NCBI GenBank assembly: GCA_031761405.1
Contig: JASEVX010000010.1
Coordinates: 27,146,047 to 27,210,046 of the forward strand
Source: Serripes groenlandicus
Taxonomy: Eukaryota; Mollusca; Bivalvia; Cardiida; Cardiidae
Direction: 5' to 3'
Length of the DNA stretch: 64,000 bases
This document shows, one piece after another, positions 47,201 through 53,200 of this stretch. Position 1 is the stretch's first letter, and the number at the start of each line of letters is the position of its first letter. Below the pieces are notes generated by a model that saw only the letters and a program-made list of their open reading frames with translations, did not search any database and was not told the origin of the DNA. The translations under genes and the position numbers were made by a program.

Positions 47201-49854
47201 TAAAATGGGTCCTGATGTGTTTAAAATAAGACCATACCAAAATTTAGTTGGAACTCGATAGAACTACGTTTTAGCTCATGAATGATGGAACTTTATTAGA
47301 ATGTTTGTCTTGGTTTTATGTAAGCTATTTTGGGGGGGTTATCACATGTTCATGAACAGGTCACTAGGATATATTAAAATAAGTTTGTACACTTTAGAGA
47401 TGTATGTATGGTTAAGATGCGGGTCGGACAGACAGACTCGAGGACGCACGGACTCACAGAACCGTCATTGTGACAGCTATATGTCGAGCTCACCAAAAGC
47501 AGACTCGACAAAAAGTGATTTCAGACAGTAAAATGGTTATCAACAGTCAATAAACAACAGGCTACTGAAAAACCCTTTCAAACATTCAACAAATTAGCAA
47601 AGGAAGAGCTGCTGCTCCTATTGATACATTTATTGTAGCATTATATTCTATAATGTGTTTCCTGGCTTTCTCACACCAGTACTGACTACTCCACAAAACA
47701 TTCCTTCCGAGCACAAAGACTGTTAGCCTTTGGTGGAAGACGAATGCCGCTTGTCACAGTGACCTTGTCAAACGTCGAAAAAATGTTGACCGTGCTAGGT
47801 TTCGAACTTACAACCCCTGGATTGAGTTCGGAGTCCTCCAGTTAGAGATCAGACAAATCATATCAAACTAGATTTCACTAATTAAGGGGATATATCTCCG
47901 GCATAACTTGAGAAAATTGGCTTGAAAGTGAGCCTGAAATTCTTCTCATATACAGTCACACCTGTACTAAATTCAACCGTGTTTTAGCAATACCCTGTCT
48001 ATAGCAACTAACCTTTTATTTCCCAATTACTCATTTTTTTGCACAAATGACCCTGTAATTAACTCTTTCCCAAATACAGACGCTTTCTGACGCCTCTGCA
48101 GCAGACAACCTTTGAAAACGAGCAATTTCTTCTTTTGCAACAATGTTTTCAATTCGTTTTAGTAATTACCTACATTTATAGAGCTTTTCCGTGTTTTTGC
48201 CAGGATATTCCCAAAAGCATCTGCTGTAGATGTGTTGTATATGGGAAAGGGTTAAAGACCACGTGATTGTTCTCTGTCCCTGGATAGTCTTTAAAAACAG
48301 GTCTGCTCAGTAAAAAAGGAACACGTTAAGTGAAACTTCTCATTCTTTAACCTTCCCCACATACAGACGCTTTCTGACAAGAAGCCGGTTTATTACTTTT
48401 GTTAGAAGGTTTAAATGTATGAGAATTTCGGCACAAGCTTGCACACGTACGTGCTGCCTGCTTCTTCTTCTCAAATGTATGGGCCGAGCATCTATGGTCA
48501 TGATCGTACAAGAAGGAAGATCTAGTGAAAAGCTTCTTTTTTTTTGTCTCGTAGTATTAATTTCAGTTAATTTCAATTATATAAACTATTTTAAGAAAAT
48601 ATCTCAGCAACTCTTTATTACTTCCGATTGAATTAAATATTTTCGATTTATCTCCAACTCAGTTACAAAAATAACTTTAAAAAAGGATTTTTCTTCGAAA
48701 AGTGTTAAATAGATATATTTGTACTATATTGAACATAGAATCTAAGAATAATGTTATAAATTACCTCCCTCATATTTGCCCGCCGGTTGGGTCTATACAG
48801 AACCAGTCTGGCAAGCTATTTATATGAAATTTTGGAATTTCCAGACTCATGCGTCATACTTTACTTGGCTGATAAAACGCGCAATGATATGTATTATCTG
48901 CCCAAACATGAAGGATGCTAATATTTACATCTTTTAACTCAATGAAGATCGTAAGCGATTTCAAATCTTAGTATCAATCCGGTGCCAACCAATTGTCGAG
49001 TGACCTAACATATGTAATATGTGCATGAATCAAAATATACAAGATCAAGGACAGCGTTAGTAAAAAGGGAAATCTAGTTCTCACAATTTCCTTATAATTT
49101 ATGCGTCCCTATTTCATTCGAATATATAAGAATGACAGAAGATAGTTCTAATGATTTGACTAACAGGCTCTTAATCATGGTGTATTTCTTCCAACTATCC
49201 AATTTAAACGCGATGACAATTGAAAACACAATTACGATAACGGTGTGAAATACTGACATATTGTTGCAAATTGACTGGAGATAACATTCATATCACTACC
49301 TGTTTGCCACGTTGCTCTTAATTGACTAGTGATTGCAATCAAGTCGCAAATTAAAATGGATTAAGAACCATCTTCAGACGAAAATATGTTATCCTGTTTG
49401 TCTAATGCATTTACTGCCGTTCTATCAGCGACTTTAGTCATTCAATGATTTTATTCTTGAACACAGAGAACAACCAATTTCTGATTAATTTACTGTTGAC
49501 AGATGAACAACAGAAAAATGGCGAAATTTAAATCGAGTACTCGAATACCTATTTTGATAACCGGTACTCGGTTGTCCGATCAAATACTCGGGTACCCGGT
49601 CCCGACCCAAACAGGATAACATATTTTTGTCTGAAGATGGTTCTTAATCCATTTTAATTTGCAACTTGATTGCAATCATTAGTCAATGAAGAACAACGTG
49701 GCAAGCATGTAATTTATCAACAAGCAATCAGAGTTCAGACAAAAATATAATGTCCAGGTTTGTAACATAGATAAAAGAGGTAATCATCACTTACCCCTGA
49801 TAACAGCCAATGCGACAAACATATTACTGCGAAGAACCTACACAATCTTTCCAT
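17054..49854 (-). CDS. Multi-exon VWA-like single-pass membrane protein (whole gene model)
   Basis: Ten minus-strand exons join with GT-AG introns and matching phases: 49854-49795, 34699-34516, 28320-27958, 27108-27033, 24970-24789, 23291-22767, 22024-21902, 21044-20881, 19034-18926 and 17217-17054. The sum is 1950 nt, 649 codons plus TAG. Predicted order: signal peptide (1-20), cysteine-rich ectodomain (21-227), Ser/Thr-rich stalk (about 228-288), VWA-like domain (about 290-463), six-Cys module (465-504), transmembrane helix (about 521-543) and acidic cytoplasmic tail (544-649). It should be a type I surface protein, perhaps adhesive or a receptor; that role is inferred from architecture only. 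The VWA metal-site motifs are not canonical (D-A-G-T-R at 300-304; TTHR at 395-398). Introns are full of transposons and intron 1 is 15 kb. I do not recognise a named orthologue. Alternative exons cannot be excluded without transcripts. Confidence 0.85.
17723..17941. repeat. TTAA-type MITE copy, decayed right end
   Basis: Left end TTAACCCTTTCCCACC is clear; the core palindrome 'aaaggagaaatt / aatttctcctttt' is present; the right end reads only 'cttagaaggg'. In intron 9. Confidence 0.7.
17950..18800 (+). repeat. Dispersed 'ggcggccatgtt / aaggaacatttct' repeat, several units
   Basis: Diverged units with 'ggtggc(t/a)atg', 'caaccaatcaatatggcttgaa', 'aggaacatttct' and 'gattcagaggagaag'. It fills intron 9 next to exon 9. 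Confidence 0.65.
18926..19034 (-). CDS. VWA-like gene, exon 9 (acidic cytoplasmic tail)
   Basis: Acceptor TTCAACAG ends at 19035; donor GTAAAT starts at 18925; phase 0 in, phase 1 out. It encodes 36 residues rich in Asp, Glu, His and Ser (HDRDDKNESEHGDADD). No ITAM, ITIM or kinase motif is obvious. Confidence 0.75.
19290..19519. repeat. TTAA-flanked MITE (best-preserved copy)
   Basis: 230 bp with TTAA at both ends, terminal inverted repeats (CCCTTTCC...CATATAGACGC / ...GGAAAGGG), inner inverted 'cagcagacg' motifs and a palindromic core (AAAAG..ATTGCTC../..AGCAATTTCTCCTTTT). A TTAA duplication and CCCTTT ends fit a piggyBac-mobilised MITE. It lies in intron 8. Confidence 0.8.
19800..20572 (+). 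repeat. 37-bp minisatellite, about 21 copies
   Basis: Consensus unit contains 'gccaattagatacgatag' and 'catccatacacagaaacac'. Copies are head-to-tail with scattered substitutions, the right end being more diverged. It lies in intron 8 of the VWA-like gene, about 300 bp from the transmembrane exon. Confidence 0.95.
20881..21044 (-). CDS. VWA-like gene, exon 8 (transmembrane helix)
   Basis: Acceptor TTCTAG ends at 21045; donor GTAAGT starts at 20880; phase 1 in, phase 0 out. It encodes 54 residues. A 23-residue hydrophobic helix runs from IIVISVLVG to LILFAV and is followed by basic and charged residues (RLTYQKEP), giving a type I topology with the C-terminus inside the cell. Confidence 0.85.
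21902..22024 (-). CDS. VWA-like gene, exon 7 (six-Cys juxtamembrane module)
   Basis: Acceptor ATTTCAG ends at 22025; donor GTAAGT starts at 21901; phase 1 in, phase 1 out. It encodes 40 residues with six cysteines (HGCDTDR, KLCSDKCVNVC, RPCVDNC). The even number and compact spacing suggest a small disulphide module just outside the membrane. Confidence 0.8.
22415..22643. repeat. TTAA-flanked MITE copy
   Basis: Starts at TTAAACCCTTTCC and ends GGGAAAGGGTTAA. The core 'ggagaaattgctcatcattagcaatttcacc' type palindrome is intact. It lies in intron 6 of the VWA-like gene. Confidence 0.8.
22767..23291 (-). CDS. VWA-like gene, exon 6 (VWA-like domain)
   Basis: Acceptor TTTTTCAG ends at 23292; donor GTAATT starts at 22766; phase 1 in, phase 1 out. 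It encodes 174 residues in the order of a von Willebrand factor A fold: first strand VDILLILDAG, central strand VCVILTTH, and strand VVAIGF followed by a helix-rich end. In the family the MIDAS reads DxSxS and T(D)G. Here it reads D-A-G-T-R and TTHR, so metal-dependent ligand binding may be lost. A whole VWA domain in one exon with matching phases suggests a shuffled module. Confidence 0.85.
23300..24780. other. Intron 5 sequence, nothing recognised
   Basis: No conserved frame or repeat that I could identify between the stalk and VWA-like exons. Confidence 0.5.
24789..24970 (-). CDS. VWA-like gene, exon 5 (Ser/Thr-rich stalk)
   Basis: Acceptor CTTTCAG ends at 24971; donor GTAATT starts at 24788; phase 2 in, phase 1 out. 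It encodes 60 residues dominated by Ser and Thr (for example SASTSGLTSASTSSTSS), a mucin-like, probably O-glycosylated spacer between the Cys-rich region and the VWA-like domain. Confidence 0.8.
25021..25188 (+). repeat. 28-bp minisatellite, six copies
   Basis: Six exact-length units of the form '(c)tgatggaaattaccgcgt' plus 'ctcaaaaa'. It lies just upstream (minus-strand sense) of the stalk exon, in intron 4. Confidence 0.9.
25390..25450 (-). repeat. tRNA-derived SINE head, internally deleted
   Basis: On minus: 'ggtgtagtggtagagcgtccgcctc' runs straight into a perfect T-arm TCAGG-TTCGATC-CCTGA. The anticodon stem's 3' half and variable loop are missing, so it cannot fold as a tRNA. The pol III A and B boxes look good. 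Confidence 0.6.
25920..26650 (+). repeat. Dispersed repeats ('gacctagtttttgacc' and 'aaggaacattt' families)
   Basis: About three units of the 'gacctag / atcatcaagacaaacattctgac' family are followed by 'gatagagggtcacttaaggaa' segments and 'gcactatgtgctcaggt'. No coding potential. Intron 4. Confidence 0.65.
27033..27108 (-). CDS. VWA-like gene, exon 4 (short Cys-rich exon)
   Basis: Acceptor TTTCAG ends at 27109; donor GTAAGT starts at 27032; phase 1 in, phase 2 out. The exon is 76 nt and encodes 24 complete residues, FTCIKRCDEGNF then RPNDSDDCIPDP, with three cysteines. It is too short to show up as an ORF and is recognised by splice sites and phase. Confidence 0.75.
27580..27948. repeat. TTAA-type MITE with internal duplication
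   Basis: Left part with 'gcagcagacacaattggaaaacattg', core palindrome, then a second copy of 'taagaaatgttctccttttgccaca' about 127 bp on, and the right end '...gtatgtaaggaaggttaa'. It abuts the donor of exon 3 of the VWA-like gene. Confidence 0.6.
27958..28320 (-). CDS. VWA-like gene, exon 3 (Cys-rich ectodomain, part 2)
   Basis: Acceptor TTTTTACAG ends at 28321; donor GTAGGT starts at 27957; phase 1 in, phase 1 out. It encodes 120 residues with 12 cysteines, including YCRKCDD, MCRCDARR and PGCFPFC. The spacing is loosely like EGF or TNFR modules but I cannot assign it to a family. The Cys-rich run continues into exon 4 through ...SIK|N|FTC. Confidence 0.85.
28330..29190. other. Intron 2 sequence, nothing recognised
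   Basis: A 145-codon minus frame (28829-28392) overlaps the exon 3 acceptor region but shows no family motif or biased composition. I treat it as chance. Confidence 0.5.
29190..29860 (+). repeat. Dispersed repeats
   Basis: 'ccttgatgtttgacctagtgactc', 'caatcagcctaatacaattg' and 'aacaagagggccatcatggcc' mark three repeat families. Nothing coding. Intron 2. Confidence 0.55.
30338..32300 (+). repeat. Dispersed repeat block with a duplicated 'aacaagagggccaagatgg' unit
   Basis: Two long related copies (30338-30960 and 30973-31500) start 'aacaag..ggccaagatggc(c)ctaaatcgatcacctg' and share 'aatatttaactgcaaatatct' and 'tttcctgatgccgctttgctgcc'. Further 'ggcggccatgttttt' units follow to 32300. Short minus-strand ORFs are shadows of the repeat. 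Intron 2. Confidence 0.7.
32318..32840 (+). repeat. Three tandem units of about 175 bp
   Basis: Anchor 'tatggactctt' at 32431, 32607 and 32782. Units share 'tataggtgtgatggt', 'caatgcatcaa' and 'cgcaaaactttaacc'. They lie within a larger block of dispersed repeats in intron 2. Confidence 0.8.
33040..33840 (+). repeat. Tandem 'gacctagtttttgacc' repeat, about five units
   Basis: Units of roughly 125-145 bp with 'tagagtgttaacaagattttcctt', 'tagtgacctagtttttgacc', 'aaacttggcctaga' and 'atcatcaagacaaacattctg'. The same family occurs dispersed elsewhere in the window. Confidence 0.75.
33857..33961. repeat. TTAA-type MITE, right-half remnant
   Basis: From 'gaaaacattttggcaaaagg' to 'catgttggaaaggggttaa', with half the core palindrome missing. 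Confidence 0.55.
34207..34408. repeat. TTAA-type MITE remnant
   Basis: Contains 'gaaaacattgcagcaaaaggagaaattgctc' type core and 'gtctgttgcggaggcgtcaa', with decayed ends. Confidence 0.55.
34516..34699 (-). CDS. VWA-like gene, exon 2 (Cys-rich ectodomain, part 1)
   Basis: Acceptor TTTCAG ends at 34700 and donor GTAAGG starts at 34515. The exon enters in phase 0 and leaves in phase 1. It encodes 61 residues with five cysteines, starting AEPMYKG and ending EKHCLL. There are no stops and no similarity to the repeats around it. It follows the signal-peptide exon in phase across the 15-kb intron 1. Confidence 0.75.
35271..35337 (+). repeat. Left half of a TTAA-type MITE split by the foldback element
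   Basis: Begins TTAACCCTTTCC and runs to 'gaaaacaatgtggcagaggat'. The rest of the MITE continues at 46601 after the foldback element. Confidence 0.8.
35331..35337 (+). repeat. Left target-site duplication of the foldback element
   Basis: AGAGGAT immediately precedes the left terminus GACCTCC. The same 7 bases follow the right terminus. Confidence 0.85.
35338..37407 (+). repeat. Left arm of the foldback element (two units)
   Basis: Two roughly 1-kb units (about 35338-36370 and 36380-37407). Each contains 'ttccttgttcc' blocks, (GTT)n runs followed by 'gtagatg', and paired CTGTTACTTATTC motifs. Open frames in this arm are low-complexity translations of the repeats, not genes. Confidence 0.8.
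36284..36306 (+). repeat. (GTT)n microsatellite
   Basis: Eight or so GTT units within a foldback unit; the shorter (GTT)n / (CAA)n runs in other units are at the same place. Confidence 0.9.
37929..38936 (+). CDS. LINE ORF1: 2A-like N-terminus, coiled coil, RNA-binding domain
   Basis: 335 residues. The N-terminus is Leu-rich (LLVLLAVLLTM) and runs into GVEPNPGP at about residues 24-31, matching the core ExNPGP of 2A ribosome-skipping peptides. The Asp of the usual DxExNPGP is Gly here. A Pro/Ser/Thr-rich stretch follows, then a coiled coil (about 80-140), an RRM-like domain beginning NNLRFNGI, and a basic C-terminal domain, the layout of L1-type ORF1 proteins. The first ATG (37929) belongs to the flanking foldback repeat; the first base of the element is 37941. 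It ends at TAG 38934-38936 and shares its frame with ORF2. Confidence 0.8.
   Translation: MGLSVSLTLRLLVLLAVLLTMGGGVEPNPGPPRKARQSTLPFSEATASVAPTASPDPTRTTPIQERKGKGDRDSDIMDFLRGMKSEVRMDLSSIDTKIDDINKAVENLTRQNEQLKIENTEMRTEICSLKDQIDRVEGFSRRNNLRFNGIDGERNEDWEVTESKVRTFICNEMSMPSHTDVEIERAHRVGDRTRGKCPIIVKFTKFKDKEALLKKAKQTLRKEDGYFVQEDYTERVRLHRRELGKKLIEARENDQFAVMNFDKLIIENSVYRYNEGTKGIVRVGAVRGHSRAKGHLQTETMRGIQNGDRAQSTQDKHVESPRSGASNEGNELHDT
38937..42419 (+). pseudogene. LINE ORF2: endonuclease and reverse transcriptase, one nonsense codon
   Basis: Open from just after the ORF1 stop to 42419 except for one TAA at 39504-39506. The APE endonuclease shows LTWNICG (from about 38982), VETW, GDLNAR and SDHFP. The reverse transcriptase shows YIDFQKAFDS and the catalytic YADD at 41217-41228, with GTKQGDQCSP between them. 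The C-terminus has CHFC...HAFFHC, the zinc-binding end common in CR1/L2/L1-like LINEs. There is no ATG before the endonuclease, so translation would need ORF1 readthrough or reinitiation, or the TAG itself is a mutation. Little other decay suggests a young copy. Confidence 0.85.
42420..42537 (+). other. LINE 3' UTR and A-rich tail
   Basis: About 90 bp of AT-rich 3' UTR after the ORF2 stop is followed by an A-rich tail containing AATAAA (42513 region) and short AAAAG repeats. The foldback sequence resumes with TCTCTCATC at 42538. Confidence 0.8.
43796..44510. repeat. Foreign block in the foldback right arm, with a second copy 3 kb away
   Basis: The foldback unit stops at 'gggacagcaa' and resumes at 'catcatctac' after 44510; the expected 600 bp or so of unit between them is absent. 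The block starts with a dispersed-repeat fragment ('ggccggaattttgtgcac', 'gggtcggacagacagactc') and contains a SINE-like segment ('tttcctgg-tttctcacaccagtact', 'ggtggaagacgaatg'). Bases 43900-44510 recur almost unchanged at 47403-48015. Confidence 0.8.
46594..46600 (+). repeat. Right target-site duplication of the foldback element
   Basis: AGAGGAT directly follows the right terminus GGAGGTC and continues into GAAATTGCTC, which completes the MITE sequence interrupted at 35337. Confidence 0.85.
46601..46721 (+). repeat. Right half of the MITE split by the foldback element
   Basis: Begins 'gaaattgctcgttatgagca', the palindromic core of the MITE, and ends 'gtcgtatgtgggaa'. The terminal TTAA has decayed to 'ttat'. 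Confidence 0.8.
46730..47400. other. Intron 1 sequence with one undecided open frame
   Basis: A minus frame (47240-46938) holds LPAPTCTFIENRKAYTEILL and ends at HKK with a perfect GTAAGT donor in phase 0 at 46991. It could be an alternative exon, but the only acceptor-like site (CAG before 47205 or so) gives the wrong phase for exon 1. Confidence 0.25.
47403..48015. repeat. Second copy of the 611-bp block of 43900-44510
   Basis: Same orientation, with only a few substitutions and a 3-base insertion. It starts at 'tatgtatggttaagatgcgg' and ends at 'aacctt'. It lies outside the foldback element, in intron 1 of the VWA-like gene. The high identity suggests a recent copying or conversion event. 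Confidence 0.85.
48059..48255. repeat. TTAA-flanked MITE copy
   Basis: TTAACTCTTTCCC to GGGAAAGGGTTAA with inverted 'gcagcagaca / catctgctgtag' motifs. The core palindrome is shortened on its left side. In intron 1. Confidence 0.75.
48260..49290. other. Intron 1 sequence, nothing recognised
   Basis: AT-rich, apart from a second MITE-like start at 48350-48378 ('cttccccacatacagacgctttctgac'). Confidence 0.45.
49298..49710. repeat. 413-bp MITE with long terminal inverted repeats
   Basis: Arms of about 100 bp (49298-49399 and 49609-49710) are close inverted copies: 'gcaaattaaaatgg', 'aagaaccatcttcagac' and 'atgttatcctgttt' are mirrored on the right. The interior has repeated 'actcg' and 'gggtacccggtcccgacc'. 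The class is unassigned; the interior is hAT-like at best. It lies in intron 1, about 85 bp from the exon 1 donor. Confidence 0.75.
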
Positions 49855-49868
49855 AATTTGGGAGGAAC
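49795..49868 (-). CDS. VWA-like gene, exon 1 (signal peptide)
   Basis: ATG at 49854-49852 opens 20 codons: a short basic start (MERLCR) then a hydrophobic core (FFAVICLSHWLL) ending SG, a good signal peptide. The donor is GTAAGT at 49794, phase 0. The sequence just upstream ends in a pyrimidine-rich stretch plus CAG at 49871-49869, so this exon probably starts at 49868 with 14 nt of 5' UTR behind a 5'-UTR intron; the promoter would then lie further right. Joining to exon 2 gives ...LLSG|AEP, a plausible signal-peptidase site. Confidence 0.75.
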
Positions 49869-50059
49869 CTGAAAATAGATAAATACCTGCAGAACGCATT
49901 TTGAAATCATGAGAAATTCCTCATTTTACAACAGTCTTTACATTTATATTCAATAAATATACTTTTATTCATAGAGAATTTCCATATTTTTCCTAAATGT
50001 TTTAACCCTTTCCTACATACAGACGAATATTTGCCATATTTTTTTCAAATCTATTCAAT

Positions 50060-51350
50060 AATTCATCTAAGAAACATTTCTACAAAATTATTCAAACATC
50101 TGCTAGAAGCTTGGGGAGGAGAAGATATAGCCATATAAGGCAAAACAGCCCCACCGCCTGGTGGCCATGTATTTCGACAAATCAGCTTGGCTTGAGGGAA
50201 TAAAAAAATGGGTCACCGAAGAAACATTTCTACAAAATTATTTGAAAACTACAAAATTATTTGATTGATTGATTAATTGGGGTTTAACGCCGTTCTTAAC
50301 AATTTCTCAGTCATATCACGGCGGCCAGTTCACCTACTCATATGTTTCCTGGTTTTCTCACACCAGTACTCCACACAACAATCTTCACATTGGTGGAAGA
50401 CGAATGACGCATGTCGCAATGACTTTTGTCAAACGTCGGAAAGAAATATGGCCGAACCGACAAAATTATTTGAAAATCAGCCACACTTTCCGAGGAGTAA
50501 ACTTTTATTTTTTTAAAGTTTATACTATATGAATAAAAGGCAAAACATTCCCGATCCCTGGTGACCATGTTTTTAAACCAATCAACGTGGCTTAAAGAAA
50601 TCTGATTGAGGGTCACCCAAGGAACATTTCTACAAAAGATTTTGAAAATCGGCTTTCGGAGGAAACGATTTTTCTAATTTCCATTTTTTTACCAATCAAA
50701 ATGGCTTGAAGTAATCTCATAGTAAGTCACCCAATGGCCATTTATACAAAATTATTTGAAAATCGGCCAACAAGTTTGGGAGAAAAAGATTTATTTATTT
50801 TGTTGTTTTCGTTTGGTTGCAATGGAAACCAGAATTCTGCATGGATCCCAACAATTTGAAGGAATTCTGGTGAGGTCATTGAGAGAATGCTTTCTGTGAA
50901 GTTTCAACCTTATTGACCCACTGGTTACTGAGGAGAAGATGTTGATGGACGCACAACGGGCGCCGGACATAGGGCGATCACAATAACTCACCTTGAGCAC
51001 TTCGTGCTCAGGTGAGGTAAATATTGAAATATATGGGTTATAAAGAGTCCGGTCCCTCTAGAGTATTTACAAGGTTTATTGTCAAAATTTGACCTGTTGA
51101 TCTAGTTTTAGACACCATATGACCCATCATCAAACAAGAACTATACTATAGAAATGATTGTTCTGGTGTACTTTCACGAAGACTGGATGACAATGAGGCC
51201 ACTAGACTGTGTTCACAATATGAATATTTTCAAAGCTTAACCTAGTGACTTGATTTTGACACCATTTGATTCAGTTTCCACCTTGGACAAGATTTGATTG
51301 TGACAAATGTTCTAATGAGTTGCATGAACATTGGATGAAACAAATATCCT
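50060..51350 (+). repeat. Dispersed repeats including a SINE-like fragment
   Basis: 'aaggaacatttctacaaaatt' units flank a fragment at 50262-50450 with 'ggggtttaacgccgtt', 'tttcctgg-ttttctcacaccagtact' and 'ggtggaagacgaatg', related to part of 43900-44510. It ends with 'cttgagcacttcgtgctcaggtgag' and 'gacctagtttttgac' units. It lies upstream of exon 1. Confidence 0.65.
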
Positions 51351-51599
51351 CTATACACTCAATCAAACTTATAACTGTGCACATTTTGATTGAGTATAAC
51401 TTTTTTATCCATCAACGTTTTTACACAAAGTTTTAAATATTGGCAATTGAAGCAGTTTGAATCGTGATCATTTGGTCAGATTAGCAGATAAATGAAGAAC
51501 GGCACATTAAACCATGAATCAACCAAAACAACAATGCACAGGAAAATGGTAGATTGGTGGAAACAAATTTGAGCATGTGGTCAATTTGGAATGTGTAAC

Positions 51600-51960
51600 A
51601 ATTCGTACATCTAAAAAACACAGAATTAGGCGATTGTCAATTGAGCAAAGTGAAATAGCCGTTGGGCTTGTCAATGCCGGTGTCAACCAATCTGAGGTAG
51701 TTCCAAAGTAACATTATTTTTAATAATCCAAACAACAAATTGTTAAATAAATGTAGGCTACTATCAGTTATGATTGAAATAATCGTTGAAAGTACATTTA
51801 TTATTTTCCATAACATTTGCAGGTTCCTGACGAATGGGAGTTAACCCTAACACGATGTATAACCTGATGCAAAAGTACAACGCAATTTGAAGGCAATGTG
51901 AAGGCGTTGCCAAGCAGTTATTAAGTCAGGTTGGACACACTATTAGACTCTTCTCCAATC
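51600..51960 (+). pseudogene. Helix-turn-helix transposase N-terminus remnant (Tc1-like)
   Basis: Encodes RRLSIEQSEIAVGLVNAGVNQSE, then after about 117 bp and a frame change RMGVNPNTMYNLMQKYNAI. Together these form the first helix-turn-helix of Tc1/mariner-like transposases (LS.EER..A.GLL.AG.SQ.EVA...GV...T...L...Y). The gap starts GTAGTT and ends TTTGCAG, so it may be a small intron, but 'gttcc' at both sides also allows an insertion. The catalytic domain is absent. Confidence 0.5.
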
Positions 51961-53200
51961 CATGAGACAATATGTTTTAACGAATTGCAGTTTTAGCTTT
52001 TTCAACACCTTCACCTTAATCTTGTTTTGCTTTCAAAAATTTGAGTGTTTGACTTGAACTGAATGTAATATGAAAACATATGTCTCTTGAATATATCTCA
52101 GCACTATCAGACAAATATTGACCAAACTAAAGTCAAATATATACCTGCTCATTTATAAGTGTATCGATTTCAATAGGTTTTTCTAAATTGTGTACTTGTG
52201 ATAGTGTTTCGACCCAATGTGACAGAAATTTTATTTTAGAGACTTATAAACTATATAGACTTTATGGTGATTTGATGAAGATGTGACCTAGACAGTTTAC
52301 AAGGTCTAAAATTTGACAAAGTGATCTAGTTTTTGACGGGGACATGATTCAATTTTGAACAATTGTTCAACATTCATAAACATTGGGTGTAAAATGTGGT
52401 CTCTAGAGTATTCAAAGGGTATTTTTTATATAAACCATGATATACAGTTCATATACAATGAAAGTTCAATGGGACAATCTTAATGAAAATTGCTGCATTG
52501 CATTTCCCTACGATTGTTAACATTTCCATATAGTTTTACTCAAATCTATCAAACCATGCCTTAGAAATAGCTCTGAAGGGACAGATGAAAAACCAGTTTC
52601 CCCTCCGTCTTTGGCGGGGGATAATAAGCATTTGGTAAACATTGTTTATTGTTGGGGAATGTATAAACTATACATAAACAAGAGGGTCATGGACCATTGA
52701 CCACCCACATGATTATGTGTTCCTTAATCCACCATCAGCAGAATATTAAACAAGAAAACATCTTGGCAAACATATGGAAAATCTCTGTATAAAAAAGTAA
52801 CATTCTGGGATAGAGGTGAACACATTGTAGCAAATTGCGTCATTATGTGCGACAGTGTTAAAGTAGTTAACTTACTTGCCAGCTACTTATACAAACTCAT
52901 TAACGTTGGGAGTGTGATATAACATTTGGAAATTTATATAGTGCCAAAGATGCTAGGATTTAAACTTGATACATGTATCTAGTGAAATACACATTGAACA
53001 ATATTGGCAAATTTAAACTGAACTGTTTTAATCATTAATGTGCCACGTTGTGTATCCATGTTTTACAGGTTTAATCAATTGACAATCTTATAATTTTGAC
53101 AATTAATATGCCTATTGATGCTTCTGGTGATCAATTCTCGCTCGTGAGCTGTATATGCTGCTTCAATCGATTACATTAGTATATTGTACAACACATGCTC
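51960..53200. other. Non-coding stretch, weak repeat traces only
   Basis: Traces of 'gtgatctagtttttgac' (52320) and 'aacaagagggtcatggacc' (52677). No gene seen. Confidence 0.45.

Noticed and set aside
46938..47240. 100-codon minus ORF with a good phase-0 donor as an extra exon of the VWA-like gene
   Set aside because: The nearest acceptor-like site gives an incompatible phase and part resembles the dispersed 'aagacaaacattctg' repeat. Exons 1 and 2 already join in phase. Kept only as a low-confidence note.
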